Assembly: GCF_019037185.1 (NCBI RefSeq)
Contig: NZ_JAHHXM010000020.1
Location: forward strand, 1 to 59,411
Direction: 5' to 3'
From: Oceanobacillus caeni
Lineage (GTDB): Bacteria > Bacillota > Bacilli > Bacillales > Amphibacillaceae
DNA length: 59,411 nucleotides
Of the stretch, positions 1 through 8,544 are shown in pieces. Position numbers and translations under genes: made by a program. How positions within the stretch are numbered: the first letter of the stretch is position 1; each line of letters starts with the position of its first letter. The notes beneath the pieces were generated by a model, which saw only the letters and a program-made list of their open reading frames with translations, made no database searches and had not been told where the DNA came from.

Positions 1-103
1 AGAGGGTTAGCTTGGTCAAATTCGTCAGCTACCAAAAGTGGCGATTACCCAAGAAGCCCCCACTTCAAGCAACCCGTGAGGGTGGTAAGAGGGGGTAGTT
101 CAC
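1..103 (+). mobile_element. Right end of an IS200/IS605-family (TnpB-type) element
   Basis: The segment AGAAGCCCCCACTTCAAG (52-69) followed by a small hairpin (ACCC..GGGT) and GGGGGTAGTTCAC (91-103) forms an imperfect foldback, CCCCC at 57-61 pairing with GGGGG at 91-95. This is the typical look of the subterminal right-end hairpin of IS605/IS1341-type elements, whose transcript end also forms the 3' part of the TnpB omega-RNA. The tnpB gene itself would lie left of the window. Family assignment is by remembered pattern, and the exact end near 103 is an estimate. Confidence 0.6.
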
Positions 104-172
104 TTATTAAACTATAGCAAAAACAAACTAGAATAGATAGGGGGTTATAAGGATGGGTAAAAAAATTTACTA

Positions 173-201
173 TTGACAAATGGTACTAGCAGTTTTACAA
201 T
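173..201 (+). promoter_or_regulatory. SigA promoter of the glycine-riboswitch transcript
   Basis: TTGACA (173-178) and TACAAT (196-201) are separated by exactly 17 bp, a near-perfect housekeeping promoter. Transcription would start near 208, giving a leader of about 320 nt before the permease that contains the riboswitch and terminator. Confidence 0.8.
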
Positions 202-284
202 TTACTATTATTAAGAAACAGTTTCTAGTTTTTAAGATAATTTAATAATTAGCTAGCTATGAATGCTATGGGTCACACTATAGC

Positions 285-365
285 GGGAGCAGCTTCTGGA
301 GAGACCGCTTGGTTAGCGGCGCCGAAGGGTTCACAATCTCAGGCAAAAGGACAGAAGAGTAATAA
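285..365 (+). ncRNA. Glycine riboswitch (single aptamer)
   Basis: The element has the conserved glycine-aptamer cores CTGGAGAGACC (296-306), GCCGAAGG (320-327) and CTCAGGCAAAAGGAC (338-352). P1 is CTTCTG (293-298) with CAGAAG (352-357) and an internal stem is CCGCT (305-309) with AGCGG (315-319). Only one full aptamer is seen; flanking sequence upstream (about 265-292) could supply the degenerate partner usual for singlet versions. An intrinsic terminator follows at 430-459, so it probably controls read-through into the permease at 527. A short frame across the aptamer is not a gene. Confidence 0.88.
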
Positions 366-429
366 ATATGTATTTGTTAAGCTAACGATTGCTAGCGTAA
401 CAAATGGTATTTACTATTCTTATGACCAC

Positions 430-459
430 GAGATTGGAGGACTTCCAATCTCTTTTTTT
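430..459 (+). terminator. Intrinsic terminator of the glycine riboswitch
   Basis: GAGATTGGA (430-438) pairs perfectly with TCCAATCTC (444-452) and is followed by seven T (453-459). It sits between the aptamer and the permease, the expected place for an expression platform. Confidence 0.85.
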
Positions 460-526
460 AATGTTCTTTTATCTGCTCCTTATTTCACATTGAAAGGCTA
501 AACAAATTTTTTTGGAGGAGATATCA

Positions 527-1891
527 TTGGCACAACAAGGATTAAAGAAGGATTTAGCAAGTCGGCATGTACAATTAATTGCCATTGGCGGTACGATTGG
601 TACAGGGTTGTTTTTAGGATCAGGTAAAGCCATCCAACTTGCAGGTCCATCTATTATATTTGCATATTTAATCGTAGGAATGGCACTCTTTTTTGTAATG
701 AGGGCACTTGGGGAGCTTCTGTTGTCAAATTCTGGTTATCAATCACTTACAGATATTGCTCAGGATTACCTAGGACCTCGGATAGCGTTCGTAACTGGTT
801 GGACGTATTGGTTTTGTTGGATTATGACGGCTATGGCTGATATCATTGCAGTCGGTGTCTACGTAAGGTACTGGTTTGATATTCCACAATGGATACCTGC
901 TGTCGTATGTTTGGTCATTTTATTAGGATTGAACTTACTTACTGTAAAACTTTTTGGGGAATTGGAGTTTTGGTTTGCCTTAATCAAGGTTGTTACGATT
1001 CTCGCATTGATTGGTATCGGAGTGATCATGCTAGTAATGGGCTCTAAGACAGATGCTGGAATAGTAACGATTCATAATCTGTGGGGGCATGGGGGGCTAT
1101 TTCCGAATGGAGTTTCAGGTTTCTTACTTTCATTCCAGATGGTTGTGTTTGCCTATGTCGGTGTGGAATTAGTTGGTGTATCTGCAGCAGAGACAGCTAA
1201 TCCAGAAAAAAATATTCCATCAGCGATTAACAAAATACCATTTAGAATTCTCTTTTTCTATGTGGGTGCACTTATCATTCTATTATCTATTAATCCATGG
1301 ACGGAACTAAATGCGTCGGAAAGTCCCTTTGTTAAAACGTTCAGCTTAATTGGAATTCCACTTGCTGCTGGAATTATTAACTTTGTCGTATTAACTTCTG
1401 CGGCATCTGCTTGTAACAGTGGAATGTTTTCAACGAGTCGAATTCTCTTTAGTCTAAGCAATAATGGACAAGCACCTTCTAAAATGACGAAATTAAATAA
1501 AAATCACGTACCAAGTCATGCATTATGGATATCCACCATCGTCGTATCTGTAGGTGCTCTTTTGAGTAAGCTAATTCCGGAGCAGGCTTTTGGAATTGTG
1601 ACAACCATCAGTGCCATTTGTTTTATTTGGGTTTGGGGTGTGATTTTAGTTTGCCATTTAAGATATAAGAAACAACGTCCTAAGTTACAGGCAAAATCAA
1701 CATTTAAAGCACCGTTAACGCCATTTGTTAATTATGCGGTACTAATATTATTTGCAATGGTTCTTATCATTATGCTAGTGGCCAAAGAAACACGGCCAGC
1801 CTTATTGTTAACACCTCTATGGTTTATTATTTTATTTACTTTGTACTTATTTAAAGGAAAAAAAGAAAAAGATATAAAATTATCAGCTTAG
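527..1891 (+). CDS. cycA: APC-family amino acid permease (glycine/D-alanine/D-serine type)
   Basis: This 454-residue membrane protein of the amino acid-polyamine-organocation superfamily should import a small neutral amino acid by proton symport. The first helix carries the family signature GGTIGTGLFLGSG (about residues 21-33), and about twelve hydrophobic segments follow, the usual length for CycA/GabP-like permeases. The start is TTG at 527, because GGAGGAG (514-520) lies just before it; an in-frame TTG at 512 would include this ribosome site. The glycine riboswitch upstream makes glycine, or alanine/serine transported alongside it, the likely substrate. The cycA name rests on overall resemblance and this context. 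Confidence 0.8.
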   Translation: MAQQGLKKDLASRHVQLIAIGGTIGTGLFLGSGKAIQLAGPSIIFAYLIVGMALFFVMRALGELLLSNSGYQSLTDIAQDYLGPRIAFVTGWTYWFCWIMTAMADIIAVGVYVRYWFDIPQWIPAVVCLVILLGLNLLTVKLFGELEFWFALIKVVTILALIGIGVIMLVMGSKTDAGIVTIHNLWGHGGLFPNGVSGFLLSFQMVVFAYVGVELVGVSAAETANPEKNIPSAINKIPFRILFFYVGALIILLSINPWTELNASESPFVKTFSLIGIPLAAGIINFVVLTSAASACNSGMFSTSRILFSLSNNGQAPSKMTKLNKNHVPSHALWISTIVVSVGALLSKLIPEQAFGIVTTISAICFIWVWGVILVCHLRYKKQRPKLQAKSTFKAPLTPFVNYAVLILFAMVLIIMLVAKETRPALLLTPLWFIILFTLYLFKGKKEKDIKLSA

Positions 1892-1941
1892 CAGGGATAT
1901 AGGGACAGAGTACATTGTCTCGGTCTGTATAAGTAATTTTG

Positions 1942-1974
1942 GGACAGTGAACCTGTCCTTGTGGTTCTTTTTTT
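1942..1974 (+). terminator. Possible terminator after the permease
   Basis: GGACAG (1942-1947) can pair with CTGTCC (1953-1958), and GAACC (1949-1953) alternatively with GGTTC (1962-1966) followed directly by a T run. Both stems are short, so this is a weak call. Confidence 0.4.
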
Positions 1975-2002
1975 ACGGAATAGAAAGGAAGTAAAGCAGA
2001 AA

Positions 2003-3477
2003 TTGAAATTATATAGGAGATTAATAGTTCCATTCGGTTTATTACTTGTCTTCGGATTGGCTGGTTGTAATAGTAACGAAACAGTAACAAATGTGGGGAA
2101 ATTAGAATTTCAACAAGCCTTAAAAATACCGGAACTTCTCGAACCTACCATAGAATCCGATGGCACGAAGCACTTTTCCCTAACGATGGAGCCAGGAACT
2201 ACAGAGTTTTTTCCAGGTGAAATAACGGATACATGGGGGATTAATGGTTCCTATCTTGGTCCTACTATTAGGGTTTCAAGGGGTGATAAAGTTTCGTTTG
2301 ATGTAGTAAATAAATTGGGAGAAACATCAACTTTGCACTGGCATGGAATGATGCTACCTCCAGCTATGGACGGAGGCCCACATCAGATGATTGAAGCAGG
2401 AGAGACGTGGTCACCCCATTGGACAATTGATCAGCCATCTGCCACTACTTGGTACCATCCTCATTTGCATGGGAAAACAGCGCAACATGTGTATCGGGGG
2501 CTTGCAGGAATGTTTATCATCGATGATGAGGATTTTAAGAAACTACCTTCTAATTATGGGGTAGACGATATCCCACTCATCGTGCAAGATAAATTGTTTA
2601 CTAGTGATGGGCAATTATCCGAGGATGACGATACACCCTATGGGATGCTTGGTGATGAAATACTCGTGAATGGGACATATGACCCTTTTCTTAAAGTTAC
2701 GGCTAGTCAAGTTCGTTTTCGACTGCTAAATGGTTCAAATGCAAGAGCATACAATTTTGGCTTTACAGATGGTCGTTCTTTCCAACTAGTAGCAAATGAT
2801 GCTGGTCTCCTAAATGAACCAGTTACATTAGAGCGTTTCATGTTAAGCCCGGGGGAACGTGCGGAAATTGTCGTGGCATTTGAACCGGAAGAGGAGACTA
2901 TTCTTCGTAGTTATAGCAGTGGAGCTGGAATTACAAATGGTGAGTTTGACCTGCTGAAAATAGTAGCAGATTCCGAATTAACAGGGTCATCCCCAATTAG
3001 TAAGCAACTTTCTAGCATAGAGCCAATCGAGGTACCAGCAGATGCGAAGGTACGTCAATTTAAACTGACGATGGAGAACGAGATTAATGACAAATTGATG
3101 GATATGTATCGTATTGATGAAGTGGTTCCAGCAGGTACTAAGGAAATATGGGAAATTCACAACTTTGGCTCGGAGCATAATTCCATATTCATGATGCAGC
3201 ATTCCGAGTACTAGATATTAACGATAAAGAGCCTCCAGAGTACGCAAGGGGAAGAAAAGATACTGTGTTCATCCCTCATGGAGCAAGCGTTAGAATTGCT
3301 GTGGAATTTGGGAACTATACGGATCTTAATTACCCGCTTATGTATCATTGTCATCTATTAAAGCATGAAGATGAAGGAATGATGGGGCAATTTTTACTTG
3401 TAGAACCCGGAACAGAATCACAAGCACCAACTGAACTTCGCGATGATGGAGTGGAACATCCACATAATGGTCATTAA
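2003..3477 (+). pseudogene. Multicopper oxidase lipoprotein, broken by a -1 frameshift
   Basis: Joined across one missing base the product is a 491-residue multicopper oxidase. It begins at TTG 2003 (GGAAG upstream) with a lipoprotein signal ending in LAGC (C22). Copper motifs are HWHG (about residues 112-115), HPHLHG (about 152-157) and, after the shift, the type-1 site motif HCHLLKHEDEGMM. The first frame stops at 3214, and the second runs to 3477. Inserting one T at 3179-3183 restores H-N-F-H-I-H, the third copper motif, so the lesion lies inside an HxxHxH ligand cluster. The truncated frame alone would lack the type-1 copper. It could be a real mutation or a base-call error; programmed shifting is unlikely. 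Confidence 0.8.
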
Positions 3478-3510
3478 GTTTTGAAAAATGGTAAATAAAA
3501 CTTAAGAAAA

Positions 3511-3548
3511 AAGGCCGCCAATGACAATATGTTATCATTGGCGGCCTT
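3511..3548. terminator. Bidirectional terminator
   Basis: AAGGCCGCCAATGA (3511-3524) pairs perfectly with TCATTGGCGGCCTT (3535-3548), with A and T runs on either side. It separates the convergent oxidase and lipoprotein genes. Confidence 0.85.
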
Positions 3549-3839
3549 AAATAAATTTACTCCGCACCACGATTTTTATCAAATTCGCCTTACTACCCTT
3601 TTCAAGTTCCATATTTGTTTCTTGAGGGTTTTCGTTATGTGCGCCCTGTTCTTTATCTCTTATATGATCCTCGTTAATTTCATCTGTGTTTGTCTCATCA
3701 TCATATTTGACGGGTCGATAATCTACGTTTTCCGGGTCATTTGTTTCCTGTTCTTGGTTATTGTCTTCATTCATATTACAGCCTGCTAAAAAGGCTAAAG
3801 ATAGAATGCCGCTAGAAGCTTTTTCCATTTACTTATCAT
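3547..3839 (-). pseudogene. Small acidic lipoprotein with a probable signal-peptide frameshift
   Basis: The open frame (ATG 3828 to 3547) gives 93 residues with a lipobox LAFLAGC followed by an Asn/Asp/Glu-rich, presumably disordered, extracellular tail. Its N-terminus has only one lysine and no ribosome site. An ATG at 3839 preceded by AAAGG begins MISKWKK in another frame, and one extra A in the A run at 3820-3824 would fuse it into a textbook lipoprotein signal. I therefore infer a one-base deletion or sequence error. The function is unknown; it may be a cell-surface protein. Confidence 0.5.
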
Positions 3840-3855
3840 TTTTATCATCCTTTTA

Positions 3856-4113
3856 CTATAAAAATTGATTGATATGCTTAATTTGTGCAAGAAACAAAAT
3901 TTTAGTCATAAAAGGAAGGATTATCCCGACATTTGGATTAGTTGCCTGGGTCTGATCTGTTTTCACTTCTGTTTCTGGCTCATTGTTTCCAACAAGTAAG
4001 CCACCAAGCGCCCCACCAACAACAAGGCCCCCAACGGTTAAACCAGAGTTTTTCAAAAAGTTTATCCTGGAATTGTTTGTTTCTTCTAATTTATCTTTAT
4101 CCTTGTCTGACAT
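3856..4113 (-). pseudogene. Truncated Tat-type subunit, gluconate 2-dehydrogenase subunit 3-like
   Basis: The 85-residue frame starts at ATG 4113 behind AGGAGGG. Residues 1-60 look like the N-terminus of Bacillus 'gluconate 2-dehydrogenase subunit 3' proteins: a charged start, SRINFLK resembling a Tat motif, then a glycine-rich hydrophobic stretch (VGGLVVGGALGG). The remaining 25 residues do not resemble the family, which is normally much longer, and the partner GMC oxidoreductase is absent. The second Tat arginine is replaced by isoleucine. I read this as a gene remnant; an intact short anchored protein is possible. Confidence 0.45.
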
Positions 4114-4308
4114 GAAAAACCCTCCTGCTTCATAATTAGAAAAACAAAGGTATTGGGTTTTACCTTATTTAGATTGGTAAACTTTTGAGTAAAAACTAAA
4201 TAAAAGGCATAGGTATTGCATTTTCCAAACAGTCTAGCCAATTTAAAATAAACATTTAATCTAAGAATTTTTAAGTGTTATGGGGAAAGATACCTTGTCT
4301 AAATAAAT

Positions 4309-4358
4309 AAAGCACATAGCTACAAGGAGTGAACCTACTCTCTGTAGTTATGCGCTTT
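4309..4358 (-). terminator. Terminator of citM; rest of 4114-4415 without a gene
   Basis: An imperfect 16-bp stem (4309-4324 with 4341-4356, one mismatch and one wobble) with an inner GAGT/ACTC helix is followed on the minus strand by a T-rich tract. It lies just past the citM stop. I see nothing else recognisable in 4114-4308 beyond the ribosome site of the 4113 frame. Confidence 0.6.
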
Positions 4359-4415
4359 CGTACCGAAGGTTTTGTTTTCTTAAGAAAAGTGGAAGGGTGA
4401 ATTTGTCCACCAGTA

Positions 4416-5753
4416 TTAAATTTGAATGGTACCGATAAGTACAGCAATTGCTAATAAGACAAGACTAAGACCCCACATCCAAAATAGGGAGTAGCGTAAA
4501 TGGCGTCCCATTTCTAATCCTGACAACCCTAGTGCAAGCCAAACCGCCGGTGCTAAAGGACTGACAAATGTACCGACGATATTTCCAATAATCATGGAAT
4601 ATGCTGTCGATAAGGAGTCTACACCAAAACCTGTTGCAATTTGTTCTACGACAGGGAATAAAGCAAAGTAATAGGCATCCGTACTTAATAATAAATCAAA
4701 TGGAACTCCCAAAATACCAATAATGATATGCAAGTAAGGTGCAATTACCCCAGGAAGGACACTAACTACATCATTTGCTATGGCTGTTAGCATTCCTGTT
4801 CCGTTAAGAATTCCTAAGAATAAGCCTGCTGCAAGAATGATGGACGCCATTGTTAGCGCACTTGGAGCATGAGCTTGAATTCTTGCCATTTGATCTTTAA
4901 CATTAGGGAAATTAATTAGTAATGCAATACTGACCCCTATCATAAACGCTAATCCTGCCGGGATAATGCCTGATACGAGTACACCAATAACAGCTAAAGC
5001 AAGTATAGCATTTACCCAAAGTAATTTTGGTCGAGCTAAATTTCCTTCTTCCGTAGGGGCATTTGAATTATCCGTGTAAGGATCAGATTCTACTTGTTCG
5101 GTGGCTGCCGCAACTTCTAAGGATCCATAATTCTTAATGATTCGACGTTGTTCTCTCATCCCAAGTAAAACAGCTAAAACTATCATTAGAACAACACCAA
5201 TCAATTGAATTGGTATAAGTGGCCTCCATAAATCGGTTACATCTATACCAAGAACAGAAGCGGTTCTGCCTAATGGCCCTGCCCAAGGGAGCATATTCAT
5301 AATACTTGCAGCTCCAGCTACTAATAAAAGCAGTAGATATGGATTCATTTTTAAACGTTTATATACTGGTAGAAGTGCTGGAACCGTTATTAAAAAAGTA
5401 GAGGCTCCGGATCCATCTAATTGAGCAACTACCGCAATAAGAACAGTTACTACACTAACTATGACCACATTCCCTTTTGAAAGGGCGACCATTTTATTAA
5501 TCATCGGGTCAAATAGACCAACATCCTGCATAATTCCAAAGAAAATAATGGCAAATATAAACATGACGGCGACAGAGATTACAGATGCTACGCCATCCTC
5601 AAAAAAGGTGCCAACTTCAGAAAATGTAAACCCAGCTATAAGGGCCCCTATAATTGGTGGTAAAACCATCGCAACAATTGGAGTTACTTTACCACTAATA
5701 AGCAAAGCTACAATAACTAAAATAATAATAAAACCAATTAAACTAAGACTCAT
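4416..5753 (-). CDS. citM: CitMHS-family metal-citrate symporter
   Basis: This 445-residue polytopic protein matches CitMHS transporters, which take up citrate complexed to divalent metal ions with protons. About twelve hydrophobic segments, conserved stretches such as QLDGSGASTFLIT and NMLPWAGPLGR, and the length fit CitM of Bacillus subtilis. It starts at ATG 5753 behind GGGGGAG and lies downstream of citT and citS on the same strand, the known citrate-induction arrangement. A cre site at 5806-5819 suggests carbon catabolite repression. The metal preference (Mg type or Ca type) cannot be read from sequence. Confidence 0.85.
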   Translation of the reverse strand: MSLSLIGFIIILVIVALLISGKVTPIVAMVLPPIIGALIAGFTFSEVGTFFEDGVASVISVAVMFIFAIIFFGIMQDVGLFDPMINKMVALSKGNVVIVSVVTVLIAVVAQLDGSGASTFLITVPALLPVYKRLKMNPYLLLLLVAGAASIMNMLPWAGPLGRTASVLGIDVTDLWRPLIPIQLIGVVLMIVLAVLLGMREQRRIIKNYGSLEVAAATEQVESDPYTDNSNAPTEEGNLARPKLLWVNAILALAVIGVLVSGIIPAGLAFMIGVSIALLINFPNVKDQMARIQAHAPSALTMASIILAAGLFLGILNGTGMLTAIANDVVSVLPGVIAPYLHIIIGILGVPFDLLLSTDAYYFALFPVVEQIATGFGVDSLSTAYSMIIGNIVGTFVSPLAPAVWLALGLSGLEMGRHLRYSLFWMWGLSLVLLAIAVLIGTIQI

Positions 5754-5805
5754 ATTGTCTCCCCCTTCTGATAATCCCTACTTATAACATAATTAGCATC
5801 TACGT

Positions 5806-5819
5806 TGAATGCGTTTACA
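5806..5819 (-). promoter_or_regulatory. CcpA-binding cre site before citM
   Basis: Read on the minus strand this is TGTAAACGCATTCA, matching every fixed position of the cre consensus TGNAANCGNWNNCA. It lies 53 bp upstream of the citM start. B. subtilis citM is known to be repressed through CcpA. Confidence 0.75.
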
Positions 5820-5925
5820 AGTTACACGGACAAGAACTATCTCCTAAAAGTTTAGATTAATATGAAAATAACACAAGTTTAGGAAGGAGGTAAATAATTT
5901 ATCCATAAGTAGAATAAACTATATA

Positions 5926-6648
5926 TTACTCATTTTGTTCATAAGTTTCACGGAGAATATATCTGCGTTCTGGTCTTCCAACACTTCCATAAATAAGTTT
6001 TGTTTCAATCTTATTTATGGAAACCAAATACTCTAAATACCTTCGTGCAGTGGAACGACTTGTCCCAATTTGCTTACTGAGCTCTACAGCAGTTATTCCT
6101 TCTATGTTTTTTTCCTTAAATAAACGATTAATCTCATTTAATGTAATAGAATCAATTCCTTTTGGTAGATTTGTTGTCGTTATCGTGGCAGAATTAGGTA
6201 ATTCCTGAAAACCTATAATCCGATCAATCTCCTTCTGACTCAATTCTTTGTTTAATTCTAATTGTTGTCGGAAATCTTTATACCTTAATAGTGTTTGCTC
6301 AAAGCGTATGTTATCAAAAGGTTTAACTATAAAGTCAAAAATCCCACCACGAAACGTCTCCTGAATGGTTTCTACTTCCTTTGCTGCTGTAACAACTATA
6401 ATATCAATTTCATGATACGTTTTACGAATTTCCCAAAAGAGGTTAACACCCTCCACATCAGGTATGTAAATATCCAATAAAATTAAATCAGGTAAACATT
6501 TTGTGTTTTTAAGAAAATGTAACGCATCTTTTCCACTATTAACCGTATCCATGACTTTAAATCCATTTACTTTTTCAACATATTGCCGATGAATTTCAGC
6601 TACTCTAAAATCATCCTCCACGATGAGTACAGAAAAATTTTGACTCAT
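5926..6648 (-). CDS. citT: Citrate response regulator CitT
   Basis: This is a 240-residue response regulator of the CitB/DcuR class that activates citrate transporter genes. The receiver domain (about 1-125) has the acidic pocket ED at 11-12, phosphoacceptor D59 in LLDIYIPD, and K in FIVKPF. The C-terminal part (about 165-235) has a helix-turn-helix, TAVELSKQIGTSRSTARRYLEYL. It starts 4 bp after the kinase stop, so translation is probably coupled. Its target is presumably the citM promoter region just downstream. Confidence 0.88.
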   Translation of the reverse strand: MSQNFSVLIVEDDFRVAEIHRQYVEKVNGFKVMDTVNSGKDALHFLKNTKCLPDLILLDIYIPDVEGVNLFWEIRKTYHEIDIIVVTAAKEVETIQETFRGGIFDFIVKPFDNIRFEQTLLRYKDFRQQLELNKELSQKEIDRIIGFQELPNSATITTTNLPKGIDSITLNEINRLFKEKNIEGITAVELSKQIGTSRSTARRYLEYLVSINKIETKLIYGSVGRPERRYILRETYEQNE

Positions 6649-6652
6649 TTGT

Positions 6653-8278
6653 TTATCCCCCTAGTTCCTTTGGTATGCTAATGATAAAATAAGCTCCCCC
6701 TAATTCCGCTTCTTCTAAAATAATCTCCCCACCTACGGCATATACCGCTTGCTTGGACAATGCTAATCCTGTACCATGATGTACTCCCGGTTTAGTTGAG
6801 AATCCTTGTTCAAATAAGTGGGGAATATCCTTTTGTTCAACCCCTGCTCCAGAGTCTTCTATTTCAAATACAACTTCTTTTCCGATATCTGTAAAGAAAA
6901 TAGATACTTTGCGTTCTTTCTCCATATTATTCTTCACTGCTTCGAATGCGTTCTCAATGATGTTGCCTAAAGAAGTTAAGATGGCATCCTGTTGAGCTTC
7001 CGAAAGTTTATATGTTAGCTGACTGTAAGGATTAATCGATAAAGTAACTCCAAGCTCAAGTGCTTGGTTGGATTTCCCCAGTAATAAAGCATGTATCAAT
7101 GGATCAGTTACATTCTCTGTTAAAAATTTCAATCTTTCACTTTGCAGGTTATTTTCCTTTTTAATAAAATGTATGGCTTCTTTTATTTTATTGTTTAACA
7201 ATAAGCCAAGTATAATATGCAGTTTATTAGAATGTTCATGTGTTTGTGCTCTTTGCGCGTTTGCATATTGCTTAATACGAGATAATTCTTCGGTTATTTT
7301 TTGTAGTTCGCTTTTTTTACGAAAAGTAATGACTGCTCCCGTAATAACATTTTCCGAATACACGGGTGTTTGGTTTACTAATACGACTTGGTCACCAAGA
7401 ACCATTTCCCTATCATGAAATATCTCTTCCCTAGAATCAGTAATTGCTGGTAAGATTTGCTTGATTGAAGTCTTTTTATAATCATAATCTTGTTTGCATT
7501 GGAGAATTTGCATTGCGGCTGAATTGATGGTTGTGATAAATCCGTTATGATCAATCGCAATAATTCCCTCATGTGTGGACTGTAAAATAGCTTCATTCTG
7601 CAAATACAAATGAGAAATCTCCTCTGGTTCCATATTATACAATAATCTTTTTATATGATAGGAAATAATAATAGCGCCTATAATTCCAATTAGAACAATA
7701 ATGCCTAATGTATACCAAATGGACTTACTCTGATTGGTAATAATATCTTGAATACTATCATTTAGAAAACCGACAGATACGACACCTATAATCTCTTGAT
7801 TAGCGTATATTGGTGCTTTTCCCCGAATAGATAAACCAAGCGACCCCTCTTTTTTGGATATGTATGATTGGCCATGTAACAAAGCCCGATCATTGTCTCC
7901 CCCGACCATTTTCTTGCCAATTTTATTAGCATCTGGATGTGAATACCTTGTCCCGTTCCTATTGCCTACAACAATAAATTCAGCACCAACTTCTTCTTGT
8001 ATAGGAGTGACAATATCCTGAATAACAAGTGAGGGATCCCCTAAAGAAAAGGCATTTTTTATCTCCGGAATATTTGCTATACTTTGAGCAACGCTTAGTG
8101 CTCTTTTGCCCATTTGATCTTCAATCGTTTTTGATAGGAAATGATGTAGAAATAAGGCAAAAGTAATACATATTCCGACAAGTAATAAGCTTATTAGCGT
8201 TATCATTTTCAACTTTAAATTAAACTTTACTTTCGGGTATATGCCAATTTTCCTTATATTTCGCTTCGTATTCGCCAT
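6653..8278 (-). CDS. citS: Citrate sensor histidine kinase CitS
   Basis: The 541-residue membrane kinase of the CitA/DcuS family senses citrate outside the cell. The order is TM1 (about 24-45), extracellular Cache/PAS domain (to about 185), TM2, cytoplasmic PAS (about 230-330), a phosphoacceptor region THEHSNKLH, and an HATPase domain with the N-box NIIENAFEAV and DSGAGV. ATG 8278 is chosen because GAGGTG lies 11 bp before it; an in-frame TTG at 8296 overlaps that ribosome site. It forms an operon with citT. A minus-strand terminator-like hairpin lies about 90 bp upstream. Confidence 0.88.
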   Translation of the reverse strand: MANTKRNIRKIGIYPKVKFNLKLKMITLISLLLVGICITFALFLHHFLSKTIEDQMGKRALSVAQSIANIPEIKNAFSLGDPSLVIQDIVTPIQEEVGAEFIVVGNRNGTRYSHPDANKIGKKMVGGDNDRALLHGQSYISKKEGSLGLSIRGKAPIYANQEIIGVVSVGFLNDSIQDIITNQSKSIWYTLGIIVLIGIIGAIIISYHIKRLLYNMEPEEISHLYLQNEAILQSTHEGIIAIDHNGFITTINSAAMQILQCKQDYDYKKTSIKQILPAITDSREEIFHDREMVLGDQVVLVNQTPVYSENVITGAVITFRKKSELQKITEELSRIKQYANAQRAQTHEHSNKLHIILGLLLNNKIKEAIHFIKKENNLQSERLKFLTENVTDPLIHALLLGKSNQALELGVTLSINPYSQLTYKLSEAQQDAILTSLGNIIENAFEAVKNNMEKERKVSIFFTDIGKEVVFEIEDSGAGVEQKDIPHLFEQGFSTKPGVHHGTGLALSKQAVYAVGGEIILEEAELGGAYFIISIPKELGG

Positions 8279-8366
8279 ATATGGATGACACCTCAAATTT
8301 TGAATGAATATATATCTATTATAGCAATTCAGGTGTCATGGGGATAGATTCCATTCCTACTAGCTG

Positions 8367-8406
8367 AAAAAAATTAAAGAAGATGACTTCTGGAAGTCAT
8401 CTTTCT
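8367..8406 (-). terminator. Terminator-like hairpin in the citS leader
   Basis: AAGATGACTTC (8380-8390) pairs with GAAGTCATCTT (8393-8403), and on the minus strand the stem is followed by TTTAA and seven T (8373 down to 8367). No minus-strand gene ends here, so it may attenuate citS or end a short transcript. Confidence 0.5.
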
Positions 8407-8544
8407 TTAACTTCTTTGAAAGGTAATGGTAATATTATATGGTAATTCCATTTTAGACATTTTAGCACCCTATTTTACATGTTATTCATAATAATGGGGA
8501 AGATAAAAAAACGTAAATTAGGGATGTATATTGGAGGATATAGC

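Noticed and set aside
259-501. 80-codon open frame upstream of the permease
   Set aside because: It runs across the glycine aptamer and its terminator and has no ribosome site; the RNA structure explains the sequence.
3176-3265. Programmed ribosomal frameshift in the multicopper oxidase
   Set aside because: There is no slippery heptamer or stimulatory structure evident, and the family is not known to use one.
8479-8544. Longer N-terminus for the DUF47 protein
   Set aside because: The ATG at 8479 has no ribosome site, whereas GGAGG stands right before ATG 8545 and the family length fits that start.
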